In this document: positions 9,876-20,350 of the stretch, in pieces
Position numbering within the stretch: the stretch's first letter is position 1
Layout of the letters: the number at the start of each line of letters is the position of its first letter
Assembly: GCA_029817715.1 (NCBI GenBank)
Contig: JARUPY010000406.1
Coordinates: forward strand, 62,001-126,000
Direction: 5' to 3'
Length of the DNA stretch: 64,000 nucleotides
Origin: Melastoma dodecandrum
Taxonomy: Eukaryota; Streptophyta; Magnoliopsida; Myrtales; Melastomataceae
Notes under the pieces: generated by a model
Database searches by the model: none
What the model saw: the letters and a program-made list of their open reading frames with translations, nothing else
What the model was told of the DNA's origin: nothing
Made by a program: the position numbers and the translations under genes

Positions 9876-11288
9876 TTAATCTCCTCTTCTTATGCTGGTG
9901 ATGAAATCCGTGAAAGCTATTATAGAGGCAGATGAGCTCTCCGGAAACCCTTTCTCAAACTTCTCTTTAAGCTCCAACGATCTTCGTCTCACGTCCTTGT
10001 CTGTCAATACCTTCTCGACCCCCTTCACAATGTCATCCTTCTTCACCGATTCAGCTGGGTATCCTTCTGAAACCATTACCCCTGACTTAAGATAGTCGAC
10101 GACCAACTTTGCGTTGTAATACTGGTCTCCCCTGATTGGCCATGCCAGGAACGGCACACCCCTCACAATCGCCTCCACAGTAGAATTCCACCCACAGTGC
10201 GATACGAATATGCCTGTCGACGGGTGGCTGAGGATCAGCAACTGAGGTGCCCAGCCATGGATCACCAGTCCCCTCTGCCCAACTCGGTCATCCAGGCCTA
10301 CTGGGAAGTATTCACCCCCTGGTGGTGCTGGCCCTCGTCCAAGTACTTGGCTGTGCAGTTCCTTCTTTTGGATGACCCAAATGAATGGTCGTTTTGACTC
10401 CTCAAGCGCAAGGGCGAGCTCTGGGTACTCCTCCGCGGCTGGGCCCACCTCACTCCCAAAGGAGACATATACCACAGAGCCCTGCCCTTGCTTGTCCAGC
10501 CAGCCCACTACCTCGTCATCCGAGTAGTTAGATTCTCGCTCAGGCCGGACCTCCTTACCGTGCTTCAAGAGCTCAGCAGAGGCCTGCCAGTACTGGCTCG
10601 GCAAGAGTGGACCCACCCCCCAGACGGGCTTAGAAGTCAGTTTCTCCACATATTCAAGGAATGGACCCTCGAGGTCATCACAGGTGTTGATCAGCAATGC
10701 GCTCGAGGCCTTCACCTCCTCCACCCAAGGCGCAGGCTGTCCCGGGAGGGGTGGTCCGATGTGACGGCCCCCAGTCCGTGCGCCTGCGGGCATCCAGTGG
10801 CGCCTCTGCTGGAGGTCCGAGTAAGTCAGGACCATCCCATCAGGCAAGCCAGGTAAGGACCGGGCCTCTCCCGGCTGCATGTCGTTGGGGCTAACAGCCC
10901 ACGCGGCATGCTGGACAGCGGCCCAGCAGGCGCCGGAAGTAATGAAGGTGATGGAGGGGATGCCAAGGCGGGAGAAAACATCCTGAGTCTTGTACATGAT
11001 ATGGTCGATGATGGCACAGGCAGGAGGAGGGCTGAGATCGGCGATGAGATCCTCGAGGCACTGATTGATCTGGCCACCCTGATGGCCCGAAGAGGAGGCA
11101 GAGGTGAGGGTGAAATGGGGAGAATCGAGGAGGGAAGTGGGGAGGGAGGAGGAGATGTCGTCAAAGGGGGAAAACAGGGTGACATTGAGGCGAAGGCGGA
11201 GGAGGTGCTTGCAGAGCTCGATGCAAGGGAAGAGGTGGCCCTGTCCGATCTTGGGGACGATGATGATCTCAGCCAAAGGCGTGGACAT
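9876..11288 (-). CDS. UDP-glycosyltransferase (family 1), copy 1
   Basis: Transfers a sugar from a UDP-sugar to a small acceptor such as a terpenoid or phenolic, in the cytosol. The protein has 470 aa in one exon, a normal UGT length. The catalytic histidine is H18 in KIGQGHLFP, and the likely partner aspartate is D95 in CAIIDH. The 44-residue PSPG sugar-donor box runs from W346 to Q389 (WAPQLL ... HCGWNS ... GDQ); the final Gln is typical of glucose donors. The ATG at 11286-11288 gives MSTPLAEIII just before the first beta strand, as expected. No lesion is seen. It lies 426 bp downstream of a second UGT on the same strand, so the pair arose by tandem duplication. Acceptor is unknown; nearby terpenoid pseudogenes suggest, but do not prove, a terpenoid. 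Confidence 0.92.
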   Translation of the reverse strand: MSTPLAEIIIVPKIGQGHLFPCIELCKHLLRLRLNVTLFSPFDDISSSLPTSLLDSPHFTLTSASSSGHQGGQINQCLEDLIADLSPPPACAIIDHIMYKTQDVFSRLGIPSITFITSGACWAAVQHAAWAVSPNDMQPGEARSLPGLPDGMVLTYSDLQQRRHWMPAGARTGGRHIGPPLPGQPAPWVEEVKASSALLINTCDDLEGPFLEYVEKLTSKPVWGVGPLLPSQYWQASAELLKHGKEVRPERESNYSDDEVVGWLDKQGQGSVVYVSFGSEVGPAAEEYPELALALEESKRPFIWVIQKKELHSQVLGRGPAPPGGEYFPVGLDDRVGQRGLVIHGWAPQLLILSHPSTGIFVSHCGWNSTVEAIVRGVPFLAWPIRGDQYYNAKLVVDYLKSGVMVSEGYPAESVKKDDIVKGVEKVLTDKDVRRRSLELKEKFEKGFPESSSASIIAFTDFITSIRRGD

Positions 11289-11714
11289 AGCTTCTTCGGC
11301 TGAGCCTGAGGTAAGGAAGATGAATGCTGCGATGGCGTGTTATATGGACGGATAACAAGAGAGTAGTAAAGTGGAAGGAGTAAGGAGACCATGGACTGTG
11401 GGGGCCAACGACACCACATTTCGGCCACGACTTGCGGATGCCGGGTTCTGTCTTCGTAACACATCAACCATCATTCAAACCTAAATGTCTCGTTTCCTCT
11501 CGAAATCAATTGGACGGATACTTTTAATTAATTTTTTTTTTTAGTTTATTGGATGAAACATGTTTTAGATGATCATTACAATACATATATCGTATGGTGT
11601 TAGAAGGGAGATCGGCGCATTTATGTTTGGCAAAGCAATAAACGAACTGAACTGAACTGCACTTCACTTCCCTCAACAAGCCAACTTCCGGAGGTTTTAT
11701 TACAACCACCTTAA
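11289..11714 (-). promoter_or_regulatory. Spacer between the two UGTs, promoter side of copy 1
   Basis: 426 bp between the stop of UGT copy 2 and the ATG of copy 1, both minus strand. It must hold the 3' end of one gene and the 5' region of the other. I see no certain TATA box or other site. Confidence 0.4.
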
Positions 11715-13136
11715 TCACTCTTTTGAACTAACAAACTCTTTGAAGGCATCCAGTGCCCTTGTAGAGCTCGCAGGAAATTCGAACCCGAACACGGCTTTGA
11801 GTTCCGCCGCCCTCTGATGCACCTTCTCGTCGCTCATCAGACTCTCAATCCCCTTCACAATCTGGTCCTTCCTTACAGTCTCGGACATATCCTCAGCCAC
11901 CTTGTACCCAACCTTTAGATACTTCACCACAAGCTTGGTGTTATGGTGTTGGTCACCCATGATCGGCCATGCCAGGAAGGGTACACCGAGACCCAGCGCC
12001 TCTGCCGTCGAATTCCACCCGCAGTGCGACAGGAATCCTCCTGTCGATGGGTGACTCAGTATGAGCAATTGGGGTGCCCACCCTCTTATTATCAGTCCCC
12101 TGTCGCCGACCTTCTCCTCCAGTTTGTCCACCATCTCTGACGAGCCCATCTTCGACCCGATTGCCCATATGAAGGGCCAGGTTGATTCTCCGAGGGCGGA
12201 CCCCAGTTCAGAGAGTTCCTCCTCGGTCGGGCCCGTTTCGCTACCGAATGCCACATACAACACCGATCTGCGTGGCTTTTCACCTAACCAGCTGATCACA
12301 CCGTCCTCGCCAATGTTGGAATCCCGTTGATGTTCTCCTCGGATCTCTCGGTCACTCATAAGGGAATCGGACCGGTTCCAGTACCGATCGGGCAATAGCG
12401 GTCCAACACCCCATGCCGGGATGCCCATCTGAACCCCCACGTACTCCAGGAATGGAGCTTCCAGCTCAGCACAGGTGTTGAACATTAGCGCGACAGAGCC
12501 CTCAATCGGCGACAGCCACGGAGGCCGGTCCCCTGGCTTGGGAGGGCCACCGCCGGGCTTCGGTCCCTGCCCGCTTGGCAGTGGTACGGCTGGCCCCGGG
12601 GGACGGTGGCCCATGGGCTTCCTCTTCAGATCGGAGAGAGTCATCGACATCTCCTCAGGTAGCCCAGGGATTGACCGGGCTTCCCCTGGACCCACATCCC
12701 CGACCTGTGCCTTCCACGAGCCAAGCTCCATGGCCGCCGCGCAAGCGCTGAACGTGAAGAACCCAACCACTGGCACATCAAACTTCCAGAACACCTCCTT
12801 GGTCCACCCCAGCTGGAAGTCGACGATAGCGCAGAGAACTCGCGGGGAACCTACAGTCTCGATTCTCGCCGAGAGGTGATCGGAGAGGTCTTTGATCGCC
12901 TGCTGGCGTGCCGGGTCGGAGGAGGAGGGCATAGGGGGTCCGGGAGAGGAGGAAACCCGGAGGACGGTGACACCGGCGAGGGAAGAGAAGGAGGAGGGGA
13001 TGGAGGAGGAGAGGGTGGAAGGGGCGACGAGGGTGGCAAGGAAGCCGCGGGAGAGGAGGTGGTGGCAGAGCTCCATGGATGGGTGGACGTGGCCTTGGCC
13101 GGAGCCGGTGACTACGAAGACCTCGCCGTAGGACAT
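11715..13136 (-). CDS. UDP-glycosyltransferase (family 1), copy 2
   Basis: Intronless, 473 aa, same fold and role as the neighbouring UGT. The catalytic histidine is H16 in GSGQGHVHP and the likely partner aspartate is D106 in CAIVDF. The PSPG box runs from W353 to Q396 (WAPQLL ... HCGWNS ... GDQ). A glycine/proline-rich stretch (about residues 177-207) sits between the acceptor and donor domains and is longer than the GPPLPGQPAPW equivalent in copy 1. The ATG at 13134-13136 is the first in frame and precedes the first beta strand closely. The two copies share LSHPSTG.F.SHCGWNST and GVPFLAWPI.GDQ but differ over much of the N-domain, so the duplication is not recent. No lesion is seen. Confidence 0.92.
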   Translation of the reverse strand: MSYGEVFVVTGSGQGHVHPSMELCHHLLSRGFLATLVAPSTLSSSIPSSFSSLAGVTVLRVSSSPGPPMPSSSDPARQQAIKDLSDHLSARIETVGSPRVLCAIVDFQLGWTKEVFWKFDVPVVGFFTFSACAAAMELGSWKAQVGDVGPGEARSIPGLPEEMSMTLSDLKRKPMGHRPPGPAVPLPSGQGPKPGGGPPKPGDRPPWLSPIEGSVALMFNTCAELEAPFLEYVGVQMGIPAWGVGPLLPDRYWNRSDSLMSDREIRGEHQRDSNIGEDGVISWLGEKPRRSVLYVAFGSETGPTEEELSELGSALGESTWPFIWAIGSKMGSSEMVDKLEEKVGDRGLIIRGWAPQLLILSHPSTGGFLSHCGWNSTAEALGLGVPFLAWPIMGDQHHNTKLVVKYLKVGYKVAEDMSETVRKDQIVKGIESLMSDEKVHQRAAELKAVFGFEFPASSTRALDAFKEFVSSKE

Positions 13137-13943
13137 GATAGTTGTTGTCGGGGGCCCGCCGAGAACTTAGGTCGGCGAACGATGGGGGATGTTTGTTGAT
13201 CTGAACTGCTGAAGTAAGGTTTATTTTGAAGTAGGAGAATGATATATTTATTTATATTATATAATTCAACCTGGGTATGATTTATTATTGAAGTTGTAGA
13301 AGACACATGACTTGCGGCTTGAAGTGAACTGATCGGACGGAGGAAAATAAATTAGGCGCTGACCGCATAATTTTATGTTTAGGTCATGCTTTTTAAGTCT
13401 TCGTCATGTAAAGGTTAAACCGCCGGTCGGAGGATGAAACGACGGAAGACACAAACTCGGGTTTTCATTTGCAAAAATATTTTGACATTTGGGTGGCTGC
13501 AAGTAAAAGAACGGTCGGTCCATCTTATCTTCTTATGTCGGAACTGGATAATTGTGAATGCGTATCATTTGTTTAATTTGTAATAAAATTTTGACTATTT
13601 GATCCCTAGTGATTAATGAAAAAATGTACCCAAAAATTAAAAAAAGGCTAGGTAAGAATTTCATAATTTTTATTTACTTTGGAGATTCCGGTCGACTATG
13701 ATTGACCTCCGACGTCATCGTATGCGTCATGGCGCACTCATGGTTCGAACCAAACTGAAAGAGAAAGTAGTGTCTAGCTAACTAATCATCAACCTTAACC
13801 TTTAATCCATTTTACCAATTACCAATTTACAGGGATATATAAAGGGAAACACCTTCCCTGTTCATTCCTTTTCACCCACCAAAAACAGTTGTTTGTAGTC
13901 GGCAACTTGGAACTTTGCTTTGTCCAAGAATTCGGCAAGAACA
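13137..13943. other. Intergenic, upstream of UGT copy 2
   Basis: Contains the presumed promoter of UGT copy 2. AT-rich stretches at 13237-13265 could supply a minus-strand TATA element. A plus-strand TATATAAA at about 13835 has no recognisable gene after it. Confidence 0.4.
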
Positions 13944-14094
13944 GGACAGGTTTTCATATCCGAGAGTATTTTCTGGAGTGGCAGTGCCGGCTAATGGTCC
14001 GTGCATCCAAAAGATCTGAAAATCGCATCAGCACTCTTCATCGTCCTCGTTGTCCGACCACATCGTTCTCCGCCCGCTTCACCTGACGACACAT

Positions 14095-15230
14095 TGTTCG
14101 CATCGAAAACGGATCACGTCGGAAATATTTGGCAATGATACTCACAGGGTTTGTAGATGTGGTCGCCAGTAAGTAAAAGAAATAGATTAGATTAAATATA
14201 CAAAGTCTTACAATAAAAATAAGATGCTTACGGCCATAAAAATAAAGTAAGGACGATGGTGCAACGTCGTAGACTTACTTCTGGACACTGCAGACTAAGA
14301 GGCGAGGTCGTACACTTGCCGCTGAACGCTGCAGTCTTGCGAATCTGGACGATGAGGACGTCGTATACTTGGCGCTGGGCGCTGTGGATTTGTGAATCTG
14401 GACGAGGACGTCATAGACTTGACAACAGAGCGCTGTAGACTTGCGACTCTGCATGGCGGAAACTGGTTGCTGGGGCTTGGTGAATGGAGTGTAGCCGTGA
14501 GTGGTGGCGGATCTAGATACCAAGGCTATGGTTGCTCACCCTGGTGACAGAGTCGAAGGCGGAGCTGTTTTGCCGGGACTACGGTGGTTCGTCCTGGCGG
14601 TGGAATGCTGGCGGGGATTTTGTTACCAGAACTACGGTTGCTCACTCTGGTGGTGGAACTGAAGGCGGAGTTTGGCTGTCGGAGCTACGTTGCTCACTCT
14701 GACGGTGGAAGTGAAGGCGGAGTTTGGTTGTCGGAGCTACGGTTGCTCACTCTGACGGTGGAAGTGATGACCAATGAAACCTCAAGAGTTTCGCCTAGGT
14801 CGGGGAATCCTAACAACTAAGGGGTGACGAGCAAACAAAGCTTCTGTTGGCTGAATTGATCGCGAATTTTCCAAGGGAAGATCTCCTCCCTTTTATACCC
14901 GGTCTGTTACGACCTCTGAAGATCCTCTAATCTAAACCACCCCGTGGATCTCGGAGTCAACAACCTGTCCTCTAAGACGTGCTACTCATGCGGACGTGGG
15001 TTGTAGACTCCGCTTATTTCGGAGTTAATAAACCGTCCTTTGAGACGCATGACCTGTGCAGATGTGGGCCGTAGACTCCCACTGATCTTGGGGTCACTAA
15101 TCAGTCATGTAGTTCGTGTAGATTGGGGCTATAGGCCTGGTGCGAGCGTCCCGTCTTTTCTTTCATGGGCGCCGTGTCCTACTGTGGGCTTTGTCAGATA
15201 ATAGGCCCAAAATAGTCTATCATGTCAACA
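14095..15230. mobile_element. Solo LTR with perfect 5-bp target duplication
   Basis: The 1136-bp insert begins TGTT and ends AACA, the inverted ends expected of an LTR, and is flanked by CACAT at 14090-14094 and 15231-15235. The uninterrupted sequence at 40719-41095 shows the empty site, with a single CACAT. No primer-binding site, polypurine tract or coding region is present, so the element was reduced to one LTR by recombination. Internally it has a 53-bp tandem array and a TATA-like TTTTATACCC near 14891. Confidence 0.85.
14526..14768 (+). repeat. 53-bp tandem array inside the solo LTR
   Basis: About four and a half units built on CTACGGTTGCTCACTCTG then GGTGGAAGTGAAGGCGGAG. The third and fourth units are nearly identical; the outer units are more diverged. 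Confidence 0.75.
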
Positions 15231-15450
15231 CACATATTCCAAAACACGATGGACCGAATCATGCCACGGAAACACAAAGACAATCAAGAAGGTTATCCTC
15301 AAGGCAGAAGGGCCGAAATAGCCTCAGCTTGTTGGCGACTCCGTCGATAAATCTCCGGTCATCAGGGGCGAAGTCATGGGTCACGCAAACTATCATCCCT
15401 TTCTTGGATTTTGTAGCAATCAATGTCTGCCGGAGGGGACGGAACCAGGC

Positions 15451-15674
15451 CTGGCCGTGGGAAGAGTCGTTTCCGGGGATGAGGAAAAGAAAAGAAAAGT
15501 GAAAGGAGTAAGAGGGGGAGTTGAAAAAAAAAGGACAAATTTTTTTTCTATTTTTTTTCTCACCATTTCAAAAATAGCTGTAGACCATGCCGTCCTTCCT
15601 CCAGGAGTCATACCGTTCCCCGTACTAGAAGCAACAGCAGGAGAATAAGCAGACCAATTGAGTACTGCCAATAC
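15451..15674. other. Spacer before the Ty3/gypsy element
   Basis: Purine-rich then T-rich sequence with no recognised feature. It is the left flank of the LTR at 15675. Confidence 0.4.
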
Positions 15675-16219
15675 TGATGCGCACTACAACCAAATCGAAG
15701 AATTTACAATCAAAGAGGAAGTTATGGCCTATAATGTGCTGAAGTAGATTGGGCCAATTAATGCTTAATTTGGGCAAGTTTGAAGCATTTTGGAGAAGTA
15801 AAGACCCCTACTTAAGACCCAGCCCATGGAAGAACGAATTTGAAGTATTAGAGTCTTAAATGGAGTCATTTATGAAGTTAGTTGGATGGTGGTAGTAGGG
15901 GAATTGATTAAAGGGGTTAGTGGGGAGTGCATTTCGTGCAGTTTGTCTAGAACTCTCTATTCGAAGTCTTTTAAAGGGTTCTATGCTGAAGGAGAATGAG
16001 AGATCTTTTGGGAGGTTTAAACTTGAGTGGCTCTTTCTTTTCTCTGTATCACTTAGTCTAGAATCTAAGTGTGGTGAGTTGAGAGTGTTTTCGTAGCCTT
16101 TTCGCTCACGGTGGTGCCATCGCTGTATCCGGGTTCGAGGTTGTTCTATCCAGACCTTGTTTGGGTTTGTTCTTAATTTATTTAGGTTCAAGTTTACTTT
16201 GCTGGGTGTTACCGCATCA
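15675..16219 (+). repeat. Left LTR of the CRM-like element
   Basis: 545 bp, starting TGATGC and ending GCATCA, a perfect 6-bp inverted end. It is homologous along its length to 37942-38487. No TSD can be tested because the right end is followed by more element sequence. Confidence 0.88.
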
Positions 16220-16221
16220 TT

Positions 16222-16233
16222 TGGTATCAGAGC
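16222..16233 (+). promoter_or_regulatory. Primer-binding site (initiator-Met tRNA type)
   Basis: TGGTATCAGAGC two bases after the left LTR, the standard plant iMet primer site for reverse transcription. Confidence 0.9.
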
Positions 16234-16241
16234 GAGAGGTT

Positions 16242-17250
16242 ATGGCTGGAAGAGTTCCACGCGGCCTTTCTCCGAAGAAGCACGCACTATTCATTTGGAG
16301 CATGGAGTAGCAGATATAAGGCGCCAACTTCGACAACTTCTCAGCGAACGTGGTGCATCGGAAGGTAATTCACATTCGTCTTCTGTTTAAGCGGAGGAGG
16401 ACAACCCATTCACGTGCTCAATAGGGGGTCCATCGACGACGTCAGCCTGCTCGTTCTTTTGGGATAAGAGTTGATATTCTGGAGTTCGAAGGGATGATAG
16501 ATCCAGAAGAATTTCTTGATTGGCTCCACACAATCGAGAGGGTGTTCGAGTATGAAGACGTCCCTTAGGGCAGACGTGTTAAGATGGCAGCGCTCCGTCT
16601 CCGCAAGTACATGAGTCTGTGGTGGGAGAATCTCAATCTCTAAAGGTAACGTGAGGGTAAGGAGAAAATACGTTCATGGGAAAAGATGAAGCGGTTCTTG
16701 CCGGAACGCTATCGTCAGGACCTTTTCCTCAAGTTAAATTCATTGCAACAATCAATGTCAGTTTCGGAGTACACCCGCGAGTTCGAACAGCTCATGTTAC
16801 AATGTGACATATCTGAGCCACAGGAGATACATCAAGGGTCTCAAATCACAAATAGCAGATGCAGTGGAGTTACAACCTTATTGGAGCTTTGGAGATGTGT
16901 ACAACCTTGCTCATAAGGTTGAGAAGCAGCAAGTGAAACGAGCATCACCACGGGCAGCTATAAGGCTTTTCCTCTCAGCAAAGGCGGTGCATCATCTCGA
17001 TCTAATCCGTTGGCAGCCAAAAAGGAGAAAGGAAAAAAAAGAATTCCGTCCACCCCAGGAAGCTGGAAGGGCCCGAAAATGCTTCAAATGCCAAGGTTAT
17101 GGACATGTCGCGGCTGAATGTCCAACACGAAGGATGATCACCATCAAGGAGCTGTCCGACAATAATGATAATGAGGGAACTCGAGAGGACGGACCCATAT
17201 GGGATGCTGAAGAAGAATATGTGGAGGAGCCAGATGAGGGAGAATTGCTC
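16242..17250 (+). pseudogene. Gag of the CRM-like element, broken and truncated by insertion
   Basis: Gag forms the particle that packages element RNA. Readable parts are EFEGMIDPEEFLDWLHTIER (about 16480 on), WEKMKRFLPERYRQDLF, VSEYTREFEQLM and the zinc knuckle CFKCQGYGHVAAEC (CX2CX4HX4C, about 17080-17121), then an acidic stretch ending DEGELLVV at 17250. Stops and frameshifts, for example between the EFEQLM and RYIKGLKSQI parts, break it. It is interrupted right after LLVV by the Ogre insertion; the continuation VVRKALNANV resumes at 34665. Confidence 0.82.
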
Positions 17251-17255
17251 GTGGT

Positions 17256-20200
17256 TGCAAATACCCCAAATTTCTTATCTACTCAGCCAAGGCGTACGCA
17301 TTCCACGACGAAAAGAGGAGATGCAATCATCGAACGAAGTGCACTCTCTACCGATCTTATTCTGTGCTTCCAAATTCATTAAATTATACAATGTAGAAAT
17401 TTAGTGTTTGGGCTTGCAAACAATTTTAAATAAAAGTTTTCCAAACAACATGAGCATTTTACAAGTAAAGTGTTCTACGCATCCATTTAGCCATGATTTT
17501 TTAGATTCCCGTGATTTTTATAATTATTTGCTATGCCACCGAATCTTCCAATTTCATGAAATTATCTTTCGTGGAATATTGTTTTATTATTTACTTACCT
17601 TTTAAGAAATTGGACATTGCTTTGATTATTTGCTCACTCTAATTATTTGCTTCTGACATTGCTTGCCCTTTTATTATTCTGACAATTTGCAACCGTTCAA
17701 AGTTTTGAGTCCAGACAGCTGATGATATAAATCCTTGCCAAAAAAAAAACCACCACTGCCTTGGTGTGAAGCTCATTCGCCAATTTAACGGCCTCCAATG
17801 CTGAGCACCCCTAACGACTCGTCTTCCATATCGTAACGACTAAAATTAACCCGACTTGATGGCGAACATCAATTATGCGTTTTTCCTGCACAGGAGAAAA
17901 CGGATTTTTCGGAACCCTCATTAATCCCACAATCACCGGTTATTTACTAATAATTATCCCAAAGGATTTCACTCACTAACCTCGCAGATTTTTTTTTTTG
18001 ACAGGTAATCCGAGTAACCTCCATAGCTCCTAAAAATCAGCAATCAACGGATAATCCCCGATTGAGGGTGATATGATATTCTTTTGGAAAACCTTCCTAA
18101 TATACGATCCCCTTCGGATTCTTATAAACCCACGAGACGTACAAAACAGAGGACTCACACACTGACCATCGCCCAGACTCTGACGCTCAAGCTGTTCTTC
18201 TCTTTGACCATGTCCCCATGGTGAGACACAGTAACAATGGCAGCAGCGAAACCCCCCATAGAACCCGCCCAACCACAATCGTCTCTAACATAGAAAAAGA
18301 CGTAAGCATCACCAACTTGATTCAAGGAACTATGCCAGCGACGAGGAGCAATGCCAAACTTGACGCCGCGCCTCTTGCTGCTTAGCAGACAGTCTTTCAA
18401 CCAAAGCAACGAATTCCTTCACAACCCGATCTCATAGTCGAATAAAAGATAGGCGTACGAAACTTCTCGCGGGTGTGTATTAGCACCGCGAGAAGTCATT
18501 TTGTCGTCTAATATATTTGCTTGTTTGTACAGGAAATTAGCCCAATACCCCAAAAGCGATAATCAGTGCCAAAAGTCGTCCCCTCCTCCGCCGGCTTCCC
18601 GGCACTGTGGTCGAACCATCATCATCAAGCATCGCAACTTCCATTTTCCATGCCAAAGGCCTCCTTTTGCTCGGCGCCTTAACCAACCCATCGAGTTCGC
18701 CTTCGGATGGACAACTCTAACATGCCCAGCCGCCTCGTTTTCCTTGGAATCCCGACCTACTAAGTGGTCATCCCTGCTGACACTGAACCCCGGCGCATCA
18801 AACATCCCACGACCATATCGGACTCGTTGCAACACTTCCTCTACAAGCTCCGTGTCTCAGATTTAAGGTCTTCAACGGCTGACTCCTTTCTAGCCACCCG
18901 CTTCTCCTCCCAGCGACCAGCAATTTGGATTCGTCGGTAGTGACCCAACCTCCAATCTCGCCAATCCCATGGCAGAATCAAAGAACCCACGAGGTGAAAG
19001 CTTGTTTCCCCACCCCTCTGTTCGATTTCAATTTTAAATCAATGGATTGTGCGCAGATGGTTTTGTTTGATTGTTTCATTTGTCATATTATTATTATTAT
19101 TATTTAAAAAAAATAAAATCTTCCCATAACATGTTTTAATTTATTGTTTTAATGTTTTATTTGCTATTATTATTATAATAATTATTTTTTTTAAACGAAG
19201 TCTCAACATTTTTTTTTAATTTCAAATTACATCACATTCGATCTTTAATTTCACTTTTTTTTTACGTAAGCCTATTTGGCATCGTGATTTTTTTTAATAA
19301 TAAACATATTATTTTATTATTATTTATTTTTATTTTTTTTAAATTATAATTACCTTTAACTTAAAAAAAATGAAATTTGTTAATGTCTTATGCTGCGTTA
19401 AAAAAAATGATCTAATCCCAGTCTTCTTAATTCTTTTACATGTGTAACATCTGTTTGATCCCGAGCATGCCCGGGAAAGAATTCCTAAGGACAAAACTTG
19501 AAGATGGAGGCACACGAGGAAACCCATGGTGGAAACATGTCTCAAAAGCGGCCCCAACTGACGAGCCTGGCCGATGTAAAGCCATCCCGGCAAGTCTCAG
19601 GTACATGAGGGAGGTGCGGGCCTCCCGTTTTTTTTATTTCCACATGTAACGGGTCGTGGGCCCAAGTGCATAGGCCCACGACCACTACCCTTCCCCGCTC
19701 CCTTTGATCTCAATAATTATCTGTGCCTGTCCGCATGCCTTAGGCTCCTAGGTTTATCGCATGTTGTTTTAAAACAAATAAACATGAGTTCGGGCCCAAA
19801 AAGCCTGAATCGGGTCCAACGCCCGTAAAATAGAGACATAAGTCCGGAGTGATGCCTGGATCGGGTCCAACGCCCTTTAAACAGAAACAAATTCTTTGGA
19901 CCAAACGCCACCTTTTCGCATGTCTAAATGTAAGAGTCAGTAATTAAGGATCCTCGAACCACTGTTTTTTCCCGACTTAAAACATATTTTTATAATTAAA
20001 GTATGTGGCGACTCCGTATAGTTTACCTAGGTTAAACAACAACAACCTTTTTTACGGAGCCATTTTGGATGAGGAACGGATGACCCGAGTCGCTCCCGAT
20101 TTCTCCCAAAAGTTCCTTCTTCGGATCATGCTCCGCCTTTCGCCCGCAGCCTCTTAGGAAAATAGAGACGGTCGGCGAGGGCCCGAGCGGGCCCAGTTAG

Positions 20201-20329
20201 GAACCCAGGGAGGGATCACCCAACCCCCTTCCACAGGTCCGACGCTCGAGTCGTGACGTCGACTGGTTGGGCCTTGGGGAACAGGCCCGGATCCTCTAAT
20301 CGTTCGAACAGCCACGCGCGTGCTAAGCC
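17256..20329 (+). repeat. Left LTR of O1
   Basis: About 3.07 kb, longer than the right LTR because of a segment at 17626-18224 that is absent from the right LTR. Its last 20 or so bases, present in O2 as GCGCGTACA, are deleted together with the start of the primer-site region. ORFs in it (for example 17408-17605) are repeated identically in the right LTR and are not genes. ATT microsatellites occur near 19090 and 19170. Confidence 0.85.
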
Positions 20330-20332
20330 GGA

Positions 20333-20350
20333 TGGTGACTCCGCTGGAGA
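20333..20350 (+). promoter_or_regulatory. Primer-binding-site remnant of O1
   Basis: TGGTGACTCCGCTGGAGA corresponds to TGGCGACTCCGTCGGGGA after the left LTR of O2. This sequence type is used by Ogre/Tat elements (reported as tRNA-Arg). Its upstream spacer is lost here. Confidence 0.65.

Larger units (their letters stand above)
13944..15450 (-). repeat. Duplicated coding-like segment, copy A, split by a solo LTR
   Basis: Two blocks, 13944-14094 and 15231-15450, together match one continuous block at 40719-41095. On the minus strand both copies keep similar reading: SSGEAGGxRCGRxTRTMKSA, AIFRSFGCTDH and, before these, a stretch ending VCVTHDFAPDD then FRPFCLE. I do not recognise the protein. 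Differences are scattered and stops occur, so this copy is probably a gene remnant. The interruption is a solo LTR inserted after the duplication or after a shared ancestor. Confidence 0.6.

Noticed and set aside
10826..11467. 213-aa ORF, antisense-frame companion of UGT copy 1
   Set aside because: It lies on the same DNA as the UGT in another frame, is Ser/Pro-rich from GC-biased codons, and has no recognisable motif.
12475..12879. 134-aa plus-strand ORF over UGT copy 2
   Set aside because: Antisense shadow of the UGT Gly/Pro linker region.
13944..15450. A single long element including both flanks of the solo LTR
   Set aside because: TGTT..AACA ends, CACAT duplication and the empty site at 40719-41095 show the flanks are older sequence.
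17408..17605. 65-aa ORF repeated identically at 32328-32525
   Set aside because: Identical because it lies in the two LTRs of one element; the sequence has no protein-like features.
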